This document shows, piece by piece, positions 55,914 through 63,285 of a stretch of DNA of 64,000 bases. Position 1 is the stretch's first letter; each line of letters opens with the position of its first letter. Origin of the DNA: Roseiarcus sp963842835 (GTDB taxonomy: Bacteria; Pseudomonadota; Alphaproteobacteria; Rhizobiales; Beijerinckiaceae); the NCBI GenBank assembly GCA_963842835.1, contig CAWJIB010000001.1:310001-374000 (forward strand), written 5' to 3'. The notes beneath the pieces were generated by a model. It saw only the letters and a program-made list of their open reading frames with translations, was not told the DNA's origin and searched no databases. A program made the position numbers and the translations under genes.

Positions 55914-56957
55914 ATGGCAGCCGAAGGACAGATCCAGCGCATGCTCAGCAATTGCTGGACCCCAGCAATCCTTGTCGCCGGCCTCGCGATCATCGCGGCC
56001 CTCAACTCCGCGTTCGGCGACGCCCAATCGGACATCACGTTGACCGAAATGCTCGTCCGCGTCGTCGTCGTGGTCGGGATGGCGATCTTCATCGCCAATT
56101 CAGGCATCCTTTCGTTCGGACACATCGGCTTCATGTGCGTCGGCGCCTACGGAGCGGCTTGGGCGAGCACCGCCCCCATTTGGAAGGGAATCGCCCTGGC
56201 CGGGTTGCCCGAGGCGCTGCGGGACCACCAATATCCATTCCTCGTCGCGGTGCTCGGCGGCGCCTCGCTCAGCGCCGCGGTCGCGTTGCTCTTCGGAGCG
56301 ATGATCATGCGCCTCTCCGGCATTGCGGTGTCAATTGCGACCTTCGCGTTTCTGGTGATCGTCAACAGCGTCTATTCACACTGGGATTCGGTGACGGCCG
56401 GGACGAGTTCGATCATCGGCATCCCGACGGCGGTGGGACCTTGGTCCGCCACGGCGTTCGCCGCGGCGACCGTGGTTGCCGCGCACCTGTTCTGGCGCTC
56501 TCGTTCAGGACTATTGCTGCGCGCCTCGAAGGGCGACGAATTCGCCGCTCGATCATCGGCGGTGAACATTCCGCGCGTTCGCTTGACCGCCTTCGTTGTC
56601 AGCGCGTTCTTCGTCGGGATCGGAGGAGGGTTGTACGCGCATTTTCTGGGCGTGCTCACCGTGGATGTCTTTTACCTCGACCTGACCTTCACCACCCTGG
56701 CGATGCTCGTTCTCGGCGGCATGGGCAGCGTCAGCGGCAGCGTGATTGGCGTGGTCGCCATGACAATGATCATCGAGGTGTTGCGCCGGCTGGAGATCGG
56801 CGTTTCGTTTGCCGGCGCTTCGTTGGCTTTGCCGCAAGGAAGCCAGGAGATCGGCCTTGGCGTCGTTCTGCTCCTGATCTTGGTATTCCAGCCTCGCGGG
56901 ATAATGCGCGGCCGCGATATTCCATCACTTTTTGGCAAGATTTCGAAGGCGCGTTGA
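55914..56957 (+). CDS. livM: Branched-chain-type ABC permease LivM
   Basis: 347 residues, about ten membrane helices. LivM features: GILSFGHIGFMCVGAYGAAW, the cytoplasmic loop LLLRASKGDEFAARSSAVNI and LVLGGMGSVSGSVIG. It ends in RGIMRGRDIPSLFGK. Last gene of the importer, immediately before an IS remnant. Confidence 0.93.
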   Translation: MAAEGQIQRMLSNCWTPAILVAGLAIIAALNSAFGDAQSDITLTEMLVRVVVVVGMAIFIANSGILSFGHIGFMCVGAYGAAWASTAPIWKGIALAGLPEALRDHQYPFLVAVLGGASLSAAVALLFGAMIMRLSGIAVSIATFAFLVIVNSVYSHWDSVTAGTSSIIGIPTAVGPWSATAFAAATVVAAHLFWRSRSGLLLRASKGDEFAARSSAVNIPRVRLTAFVVSAFFVGIGGGLYAHFLGVLTVDVFYLDLTFTTLAMLVLGGMGSVSGSVIGVVAMTMIIEVLRRLEIGVSFAGASLALPQGSQEIGLGVVLLLILVFQPRGIMRGRDIPSLFGKISKAR

Positions 56958-57083
56958 CCGTCCCGCGGCCTAGAGTGTGAGGTCGCGTGGAATGTTGTCC
57001 CCCTGAGGGGCGTTTTCGCTTTAAATCGTAGCCCCCGTTTTTGGTTTTGAACGACCCTACCGGTTTTGCGGAAGGGAAGGGGG

Positions 57084-57225
57084 ATGACGGGTGTGGAGAC
57101 GATAGCGCGGATCCGGTTCGAGCATTTTCAAAACGGCAAAGGGATCAAACGGATCGCGCGGGAGCTTGGGGTCGCGCGAGATACGGTCCGCAAGGTGCTG
57201 CGCTCGGGCGCGACGGAGTTCAGCT
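57084..57225 (+). pseudogene. IS21-family transposase istA, 5' fragment
   Basis: First 47 residues of an IstA-type transposase: MTGVETIARIRFEHFQNGKG, then IKRIARELGVARDTVRKVLR, the N-terminal helix-turn-helix. The coding sequence is interrupted at 57226 by the 186-bp element and nothing resembling the integrase core follows. GGAAGGGAAGGGGG precedes the ATG. The DNA before it (56958-57083) may contain the IS left end. Confidence 0.75.
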
Positions 57226-57411
57226 GTGACTTTTCGTCGAATTGGGACCTTGCCACAAATGGCGCTAACCTGCTGAACCAATTCGACAATCGGGACTGCG
57301 AGAGGGGTTCCGTGAGATGCAAGTCGGATCCCTCAAAATTCCAAACAAGTTTAAGCTTATCAATGCCTTCAGCGGTAATTCACCCAGGGTCCCAATTCGG
57401 TGAAAAGTCAC
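57226..57411. mobile_element. 186-bp terminal-inverted-repeat element, right copy
   Basis: Same orientation and exact length as the copy at 41246-41431. Termini GTGACTTTTC... and ...GAAAAGTCAC; here the outer bases CT/AG extend the inverted repeat by two. It truncates istA. A short direct repeat, CGACGGAGTTC, lies a few bases outside each end (57211-57221 approx. and 57419-57429 approx.), suggestive but not abutting. Confidence 0.8.
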
Positions 57412-57775
57412 AGTCCGCCGACGGAGTTCCTGTCGCCCTTGATGATTAATCAAGGAAAAATCGTATTATTAAAATGATAAACGCTTTCTTAAGGCTATAC
57501 ACCGATAACGAGCATAGGCTTGTTGCGCGCCACCATAACGGGTTGCCGGTTGTGTATAAGGGCCAATTCTTTCGCCGTCTCGGTTGCGTCTGTGTCAAGG
57601 CCGCCCGCGTCGCGGATGAGGGCGGGACGGGGTCGGGTTCGAGCCGGGCGTCGCGCAGTCCGCAAGGACCGGCGTCGTCGGGGCGCAGGCCGCTTGCGGC
57701 GCCAGACGCCACATCGCCTTGATCCTGCGCGTCGCCCGCCGGATCGATCGCGGATTATTTTGCAAGGCCATCTTG
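57412..57775. other. Junction between island and gas-vesicle locus
   Basis: 364 bases. The first 140 are AT-rich (TTGATTAATCAAGG-like and ATTATTAAAATGATAA), then GC content returns to the chromosomal level. Open frames here show no family. The promoter of the ntrC-type gene should lie in this stretch, but I see no convincing -24/-12 or -35/-10. Confidence 0.45.
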
Positions 57776-59167
57776 ATGCGCCAACAAGGCACGGTTCTCG
57801 TTATCGATGACGATCAGAATATACGATGGGTCATGCGGAATGTCCTGTCGGACGCCGGCTTCGACGTCGCTGAAGCCGAAGGCGGCGGAATCGGTCTCGA
57901 AGTCGCGGCCCGCCGCAGACCGCACACGGTCCTACTGGACATGCGGATGCCTGACCTCGGCGGCGACGAGGTGCTGAAGCGCCTCCGTCTTTTCGATCCG
58001 GACCTGCCGGTGATCATTGTCACCGCCCATGGCAGCATTTCTTCTGCGGTGAGCGTAACCCGAGAGGGCGCTTTCGATTTCATCACCAAGCCCTTTCGCA
58101 ACGAACATCTCGTAGAGACCGTGCGGCGGGCCATCGCGCGGCGAGCGGTCGCTCACTGCGGCGCAGGCGCTCGCGCCGCGGTCACCGCGATCATGGGACA
58201 AGGCGCCTCCATTCAAAGGCTCGCGGATCAAATCGAAGCCGTCGTCTCCACCGATTACTCCGTCGTCATTTACGGCGAAACCGGCGCCGGCAAGGAAGTC
58301 GTCGCCCGCGCCCTGCATCAGCACGGTCGGCGCTCGGCTCACCCGCTCGTCGTCGTCGATTGCGGCGCGATCGCGGAGTCCCTCATCGACAGCGAGTTCT
58401 TCGGTCACGAAAAAGGGGCCTACACCAGCGCCGACGCGCGCCGCCACGGCTGCTTCGAAGTGGCCGCCTGCGGCGGAACGATCTTTCTCGACGAGATCGG
58501 AAACCTCCCCTTGAATGGGCAAAAAGCTCTGTTGCGAACGCTCGAGGAACGCACCATCCGCAGGCTGGGCGGAACAGAGACGATCAGGCTCGACCTGCGC
58601 GTCATCGCGGCCACGAACGACGATCTCCAGGAGCGGGCCGAAGCTGGGGGCTTTCGGGAAGATCTTTTGTTCCGCTTGGCCGAATACGTCGTCACGGTTC
58701 CCCCCTTGCGCTCCCGGCCGGAGGATATCCCTTTCCTAGCGCGACGCTTCTTGACGCAGGCGCGCGAGGCGTTGCGGCGAGCGCCGGTCGAAATTGCGCC
58801 GGCCGCGCTCGATCTGCTCAGCGCCTACCGATGGCCGGGAAACGTCCGCGAACTGCGCAATGTCATGAGGCGGGCGGCCCTCACCGCCTCGCGCACGATC
58901 ACGGCCGACAATCTGGCCGACCACCTCGGCGATGGCGCCGCGCCCGCGACGCCGGGTCAGAAGCCGCTCGGCTCCGCCTCCTTGCGCGATCGGCTGCGAA
59001 TCCAGCTACAGGCGATCGAACGCGAGGCGGTCGTCGCTGCGCTCGATCAGGCCGGAGGAAACAAGGCCGAAGCGGCTCGCCTCCTCGGCATCGACTACAA
59101 GACCTACCGCACAAAATTGAAGACGCTGGCCGAACGGCATGGAGCGCGGGCCGATGGCCGAAGTTGA
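57776..59167 (+). CDS. NtrC-family sigma54-dependent response regulator
   Basis: 463 residues. Receiver domain with VIDDDQN and phospho-Asp55 (TVLLDMRMPD); AAA+ domain with Walker A YGETGAGKEVVAR, the L1 loop HEKGAYTSAD in place of GAFTGA, Walker B GGTIFLDEIGNLP and sensor RLDLRVIAATN; C-terminal Fis-type helix-turn-helix GGNKAEAARLLGIDYKTYRT. It should activate RpoN promoters, and one lies in front of gvpA. Start ATG 57776 (MRQQGTVLVIDDD). Its end overlaps the GvpF/L gene. Confidence 0.93.
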   Translation: MRQQGTVLVIDDDQNIRWVMRNVLSDAGFDVAEAEGGGIGLEVAARRRPHTVLLDMRMPDLGGDEVLKRLRLFDPDLPVIIVTAHGSISSAVSVTREGAFDFITKPFRNEHLVETVRRAIARRAVAHCGAGARAAVTAIMGQGASIQRLADQIEAVVSTDYSVVIYGETGAGKEVVARALHQHGRRSAHPLVVVDCGAIAESLIDSEFFGHEKGAYTSADARRHGCFEVAACGGTIFLDEIGNLPLNGQKALLRTLEERTIRRLGGTETIRLDLRVIAATNDDLQERAEAGGFREDLLFRLAEYVVTVPPLRSRPEDIPFLARRFLTQAREALRRAPVEIAPAALDLLSAYRWPGNVRELRNVMRRAALTASRTITADNLADHLGDGAAPATPGQKPLGSASLRDRLRIQLQAIEREAVVAALDQAGGNKAEAARLLGIDYKTYRTKLKTLAERHGARADGRS

Positions 59168-59996
59168 GCTGCTCTCGCTGCGCGACAATGGCGGCGATTC
59201 ATCCGGCCTAACGAGTGAAACGGCAATCTGCCTCTTCGCCTTCGCCGAATGCGTCGACGCGCTCCGGCCCCGTCTGCCTGACGCGACGCTCGAACAGCGG
59301 CTGGTGCTGCACTGCGTGAAATCCGTTGCGGCCCTTGTCGGCGTCATCCCGATCGCCGATTACGACGGCGCCGACTCCGAACGTCGTTTGAGCGATATCG
59401 CTTGGCTCGCGCCCCGCGTCCGCCGTCATGCCGAACTCGTGGCGTGGATGGCGCAGCGGTCGCCGGTCTTCCCCGCTCCATTCGGAACGCTTTACTCGAG
59501 CCTCGATAATCTGACGGCGTTCATGCATGCGCATGAAACGGCGATCGCCGCCTTTCTTTGCGCCGTCGCCGACAAGGAGGAATGGGAACTGCGGGCTGTC
59601 GCACATTTCGACGACCCAGACGCTTTGGATCGACTGGCCTGCGACGCGTGGCCCGACTGGCGGAAATTATCGAAGGGCTCGCGATACATGCGGCTCTGCC
59701 GCGACAAAAACGCGCTGCTCGATTACGGTCGAGCCGAGGCCGCCGCGTTTGTTGGCGAGTTTGTCGCGGAGCTTCGGCCGCTTGCGAGCGACACGAGGCT
59801 GCTCGGCCTCCCCCGCCTGCCCAGCGCGGACGGGCAAGAGCCCGTCGCTCGTTACGCCCTTCTCGTAGCGAAGACCGGCGTCGCGGCAATAAGGGACCGC
59901 GTCCAAGAAGCAGCCCCGAGGGCGTCGAACCGGCACGTGGCGATTGCGCTATCGGGACCGTGGCCGCCGTTCAGCTTCCGACCGGATTTGAAATAG
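59154..59996 (+). CDS. Gas vesicle protein GvpF/GvpL family
   Basis: 280 residues. The GvpL/F fold is recognisable by CLFAFAECVDALRP, the VAALVGVIPIADY strand, RRHAELVAWMAQRSPVFPAPFGTLY-type core and the later EWELRAV and SKGSRYMRLCRDKN segments. These proteins are minor shell or assembly components that bind GvpA. ATG 59154 has GGAG upstream; ATG 59139 would add five residues. It overlaps the ntrC-type gene and precedes the kinase gene, so a structural gene sits inside the regulatory operon. Confidence 0.82.
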   Translation: MAEVELLSLRDNGGDSSGLTSETAICLFAFAECVDALRPRLPDATLEQRLVLHCVKSVAALVGVIPIADYDGADSERRLSDIAWLAPRVRRHAELVAWMAQRSPVFPAPFGTLYSSLDNLTAFMHAHETAIAAFLCAVADKEEWELRAVAHFDDPDALDRLACDAWPDWRKLSKGSRYMRLCRDKNALLDYGRAEAAAFVGEFVAELRPLASDTRLLGLPRLPSADGQEPVARYALLVAKTGVAAIRDRVQEAAPRASNRHVAIALSGPWPPFSFRPDLK

Positions 59997-60019
59997 CCGA
60001 ATTGGATTGGGGCGACAAA

Positions 60020-61510
60020 ATGGCTTTGACGCAGCTCGACCACGAAAGCTTCTTTCACGCGATCATGGCGACGATCCCCTCGTCGATTTTGATCCTGGAC
60101 GAGCGCCTCGCCATTCTGACGGTCAATCACAATTTCTTGGAGAAGTCGCGAAACAGCCTGGATTCGATATTGGGACGGCGATTGCATGAAATCTTCCCCC
60201 CGGCTTTCCAGGATACGGCGCTCGATCGGCAGATCCGCGAGGTCATCGTCACCGGGCGGACGTTGCACCGCCAGCGTATGACCTATCGAGCGCCGGGCGT
60301 TTCGTTACGGGTCTATTCCTACAGCATCTGCCCGCTGCAGTTGGTCGGCGGATCGCACGGGGCGATCCTGGTGATGGACGATGTGACCGATCTGCTGCAA
60401 CTCGGAGAAGAAGTGCGGCGGATGCAACTGCATCTGGCCAGCATCGTCGAGAGCGCAGGAGATCTCATCATCTCCACCGATCCGAATGGGGCCATCATGA
60501 CTTGGAATACGGCGGCGGAGAAAGCCACCGGTTACACCCATCTCGGCGTGCGCGGCTCCAAGCTCGCGGATCACATCGAAGAACCACAAAATCTCGAGGT
60601 CGAAGCCTGTTTTCGCGGGATCGCCGCGATCGACGATCGCCGATCGGTCGAGTGGCCGATGCGGTGTCAAAGCGGAGAAAGCATACCGGTATCGTGGCGC
60701 CTGTCGCAAATGACCGGCAATACCGGCGAGGTTACCGGGGTCGTGGTCGTGGGGCGCAATCTCGTCGAGCAGCGCGCCATGGAGGCGCAGATCCGCCAAG
60801 GCGAAAAGCTAGCGGCGCTCGGTATGGTCATCGGCGGGATCGCGCACGAAATCCGCAACCCTTTGGGCGTCAGCTCCGCAGCCGCGCAGCTCATGAGAGA
60901 CAGGATCGCGTCGCCGGCCTTGCTCGAAGAGTGCATCGGAAAAGTCATCGCGGGCATCGACAGGGCTTCTCTCGTCGTCGAAAGCCTGCTGCGTTTCGCG
61001 CGCCCCGGGCCGATCGCGGAGACGATGAAGATCAATGTGCTCGAGGTGCTGAAAAACGCGTTGATGTTTGCCTCCGGCGAGGCGGCGGCCGGGACGTCCG
61101 TCGAATGGAGGCTGCCTTCCATGGCCGGTCCTATTTATGCCCAGGGCGTACAGAACCTGCTCGAGCTGGTCGTCATCAACCTCATCCTGAACGCCTTCCA
61201 GGCCATGCCCAATGGCGGTCGGCTGACGATCGGCGCTTGGCGCGACGGCGCGGAAATCGTCATCGAAATCGGCGACACCGGCCCGGGGATACCGGAAGCT
61301 CATGTCTCTAAGATATTCGATCCGTTTTTCACGACTCGGAACGACAGTCGACGATCGGGCCTCGGCTTGTCGGTGTCCCATTCCATCGTGCGTCAACATG
61401 GCGGCGGCGTGGACGTCCGCACATCGCCGTCCAACGGAACGACTTTCATCGTGCGCATCCCCGCCGCGCGAGAATTGAGTCTGGCGGCGACGAATGAGAA
61501 GGCGTCCTGA
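60020..61510 (+). CDS. Soluble PAS-domain sensor histidine kinase
   Basis: 496 residues without membrane segments. Two PAS-like domains: about 10-120 (TIPSSILILDERLAILTVNH) and about 140-255 (IVESAGDLIISTDPNGAIMT). Then the phospho-His in GGIAHEIRNPLGVSSA and the ATPase with N box NLILNAFQAM, G1 DTGPGIP and G2 SGLGLSVSHSIV. It is a cytoplasmic NtrB/AtoS-type kinase, the obvious partner of the NtrC-type regulator upstream. Start ATG 60020 after GGGGCG. The following receiver gene overlaps its end by 17 bases. Confidence 0.92.
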   Translation: MALTQLDHESFFHAIMATIPSSILILDERLAILTVNHNFLEKSRNSLDSILGRRLHEIFPPAFQDTALDRQIREVIVTGRTLHRQRMTYRAPGVSLRVYSYSICPLQLVGGSHGAILVMDDVTDLLQLGEEVRRMQLHLASIVESAGDLIISTDPNGAIMTWNTAAEKATGYTHLGVRGSKLADHIEEPQNLEVEACFRGIAAIDDRRSVEWPMRCQSGESIPVSWRLSQMTGNTGEVTGVVVVGRNLVEQRAMEAQIRQGEKLAALGMVIGGIAHEIRNPLGVSSAAAQLMRDRIASPALLEECIGKVIAGIDRASLVVESLLRFARPGPIAETMKINVLEVLKNALMFASGEAAAGTSVEWRLPSMAGPIYAQGVQNLLELVVINLILNAFQAMPNGGRLTIGAWRDGAEIVIEIGDTGPGIPEAHVSKIFDPFFTTRNDSRRSGLGLSVSHSIVRQHGGGVDVRTSPSNGTTFIVRIPAARELSLAATNEKAS

Positions 61511-61919
61511 CTTGGCTGCGCCCGCCATCCCGCAAGCGGCCGAAACGATCCTCGTCGTCGATGACGATCAGGACATGTGCTGGGTTCTCGATGCCGCGCT
61601 CGGTGGCCTCGGCCGCGCCGTAAAGACCGTCGGCACGGCGCAGAGCGCTATGGCGTCGGTCGCCGCTCACGCCTTTCCCGTCGCGTTTGTCGATGCGAGG
61701 CTGCCGGATATGGATGGTTTTCGCCTCATCGAGGAACTGCGCGGCCTACGGCCGGCGATGCGGATAATCATGATCTCCGGCTATTACCTGGAGGACGATC
61801 CGCGAATATCGGAAGCGATGCGCGAGCGTCGAATCGACGGCTTCCTTGCAAAACCATTTCAAATTGAAACGATCCTGAAGGTCGTAGCGGGCAAGGACAA
61901 CGGGAATTTCCCCCCATGA
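61494..61919 (+). CDS. Single-domain response regulator
   Basis: 141 residues: acidic pair VVDDDQD, phospho-Asp in VAFVDARLPDMDG, Ser in MISGYY and Lys in FLAKPFQ. There is no output domain, so it may act as a phosphate sink or competitor for the kinase encoded just before it. ATG 61494 overlaps the kinase gene; a TTG at 61512 is possible. Followed by a terminator. Confidence 0.9.
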   Translation: MRRRPDLAAPAIPQAAETILVVDDDQDMCWVLDAALGGLGRAVKTVGTAQSAMASVAAHAFPVAFVDARLPDMDGFRLIEELRGLRPAMRIIMISGYYLEDDPRISEAMRERRIDGFLAKPFQIETILKVVAGKDNGNFPP

Positions 61920-61920
61920 T

Positions 61921-61947
61921 TGCGGGCGCCCTCGCCCGCATTTCGTT
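61921..61947 (+). terminator. Terminator after regulatory genes
   Basis: Perfect 8-bp stem TGCGGGCG / CGCCCGCA with CCCT loop, then TTTCGTT. It separates the regulatory operon from the gvpA promoter. Confidence 0.75.
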
Positions 61948-62034
61948 AACGCAGCCGTCAATGGCCCTGCGGCGCATTCTCGCAAGGCGTTGATATAGCG
62001 GGCTCACCAAGAATAGCCCGGAGCTGCGCTCGGT

Positions 62035-62049
62035 TGGCCTCGTTCTTGC
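62035..62049 (+). promoter_or_regulatory. Sigma54 (-24/-12) promoter of gvpA
   Basis: TGGCCTCGTTCTTGC matches TGGCAC-N5-TTGC except at two non-invariant positions, with the GG and GC elements at the required spacing (10 bases between). Transcription would start near 62061, giving a leader of about 70 bases before gvpA. The upstream NtrC-type regulator is the expected activator. Confidence 0.72.
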
Positions 62050-62132
62050 GCTCTGTGTGAGGGCCGGACGGGTCTTCGATTTGCTCCGGCATGCAAACGA
62101 AGGGCTCAACGCCTTCATCAAGGAGAACCTTC

Positions 62133-62351
62133 ATGGCACGCGTCCAAAAGTCCACCAACTCTTCGAGCCTCGCCGAAGTCGTCGATCGGATTCTCGACAA
62201 GGGAATCGTGATCGACGCTTGGGTCAAGGTGTCGCTGGTCGGCATTGAGCTGATCACGATCGAAGCCCGCGTCGTCGTCGCCTCGGTCGAGACGTATCTC
62301 AAATATGCCGAAGCGGTCGGCCTGACGGCGTCCGCGGCGGCGCCCGCGTAA
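62133..62351 (+). CDS. gvpA: Gas vesicle major structural protein GvpA
   Basis: 72-residue amphipathic shell protein. The GvpA signature is complete: SLAEVVDRILDKGIVIDAWV, KVSLVGIELITIEARVVVAS and VETYLKYAEAVGL. It forms the ribs of the gas-permeable protein shell. AGGAGAA precedes ATG 62133. It is the first gene after the sigma54 promoter and is followed by a strong hairpin. Confidence 0.97.
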   Translation: MARVQKSTNSSSLAEVVDRILDKGIVIDAWVKVSLVGIELITIEARVVVASVETYLKYAEAVGLTASAAAPA

Positions 62352-62366
62352 GCGACGACTGCGGCT

Positions 62367-62401
62367 GCCGGGAGCGGGAGCCTTTTGCGCTCGCTCCCGG
62401 C
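62367..62401 (+). terminator. Hairpin between gvpA and the GvpC-like gene
   Basis: 10-bp stem GCCGGGAGCG / CGCTCCCGGC, extended inside by GAGC/GCTC-like pairs, 16 bases after gvpA. No T-run follows, so it is likelier an mRNA-stabilising or partial-attenuation hairpin than a full terminator. Confidence 0.65.
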
Positions 62402-62430
62402 GGCGACAGGTCTGACATGGAGGACAGGAC

Positions 62431-63285
62431 ATGGCGAAGGTGGCGGAAGGCATTGCGCGCGCGGCGGGCGGATTTGCAGCAGGCCGGCGGCGACGCGACG
62501 AACTGGCGATCGAGGTCAAGGCGGCGACGAAAAGCCGTCGTAGCGAAGTCCGCTCGCTGCTGTCGAGCTTGGCGGGCTCGCGAGGGCGCGCGAGCCGGGA
62601 GCAGGCGGCGGAAATGAAGAAGGCGCACAGAGCCCGCCGCGGCGACATCCGCTCCTTGCTGGCGAGCTTGAAAACGTCGCGCCGCAAGGCGAGCCGAGAA
62701 TCTCAAGGACAGGCCAACGCCGCGAACAGCGCGCGCAAAGCCGAGGTGAGCGCGCTCTTGACGCAGTTTGCCCGTGAACGCGTCGCACGTCGGCGCCATC
62801 GTCAGGGGCTTGCAACGGCGCTGCGCCACAAAGCGGCGGCCTTCATGCGCGATTTAACGAGCGGCGTTGTGGCGCTTCGCGACGATTTCGCCAAGAAGGA
62901 TTGCGAACGCGCCGCCGCCGCCCGCGAACGCGCCGCGGCCACCCACGAACGCCTTGCGGCCTACGCGCTCCATCGTCGCGAGGCGATCGCCGGGTGGCGC
63001 GAAAGCCCGAGCCGCGGACGAGGCGCGGGCGCCGCGAGCGGCGAAGCGGCCCAGCCGCGGGCGGCGGAATCTCGAGTCGCCGACAGGGCGCCGTCGGAAC
63101 CGCCGCCAGCGCCGGAAGCCGCTCCGGTCTCGCCAGAGCCGCCAGCGTTCGCGAGCTCGGCCGGCGAGACCTATGAAGTCGCCGCCGCGCAGTCGTCGGA
63201 TCCCGCCGATCGGTCCGGTCGACGCCCCTCCGGCGCCGTAGGGCATCGAGGCTCGTCGGCACGTCATGGAAGGGGTTCGAAATGA
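62431..63285 (+). CDS. GvpC-like repeat protein of the gas vesicle
   Basis: 284 residues, very rich in Arg and Ala. Residues 35-150 hold about four helical repeats with an exact 33-residue period: SRRSEVRSLLSSL at 35, ARRGDIRSLLASL at 68, ARKAEVSALLTQF at 101 and a weaker fourth with DL at 141. The same positions repeat acidic, Leu-Leu and RxxAS features. Cyanobacterial GvpC, which clamps the outside of the gvpA ribs, has the same period. After 190 the protein is Pro/Ala/Ser-rich and disordered. Low sequence similarity to known GvpC, so the call rests on period, size and location between gvpA and gvpN. GGAGG lies before ATG 62431. Confidence 0.7.
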   Translation: MAKVAEGIARAAGGFAAGRRRRDELAIEVKAATKSRRSEVRSLLSSLAGSRGRASREQAAEMKKAHRARRGDIRSLLASLKTSRRKASRESQGQANAANSARKAEVSALLTQFARERVARRRHRQGLATALRHKAAAFMRDLTSGVVALRDDFAKKDCERAAAARERAAATHERLAAYALHRREAIAGWRESPSRGRGAGAASGEAAQPRAAESRVADRAPSEPPPAPEAAPVSPEPPAFASSAGETYEVAAAQSSDPADRSGRRPSGAVGHRGSSARHGRGSK

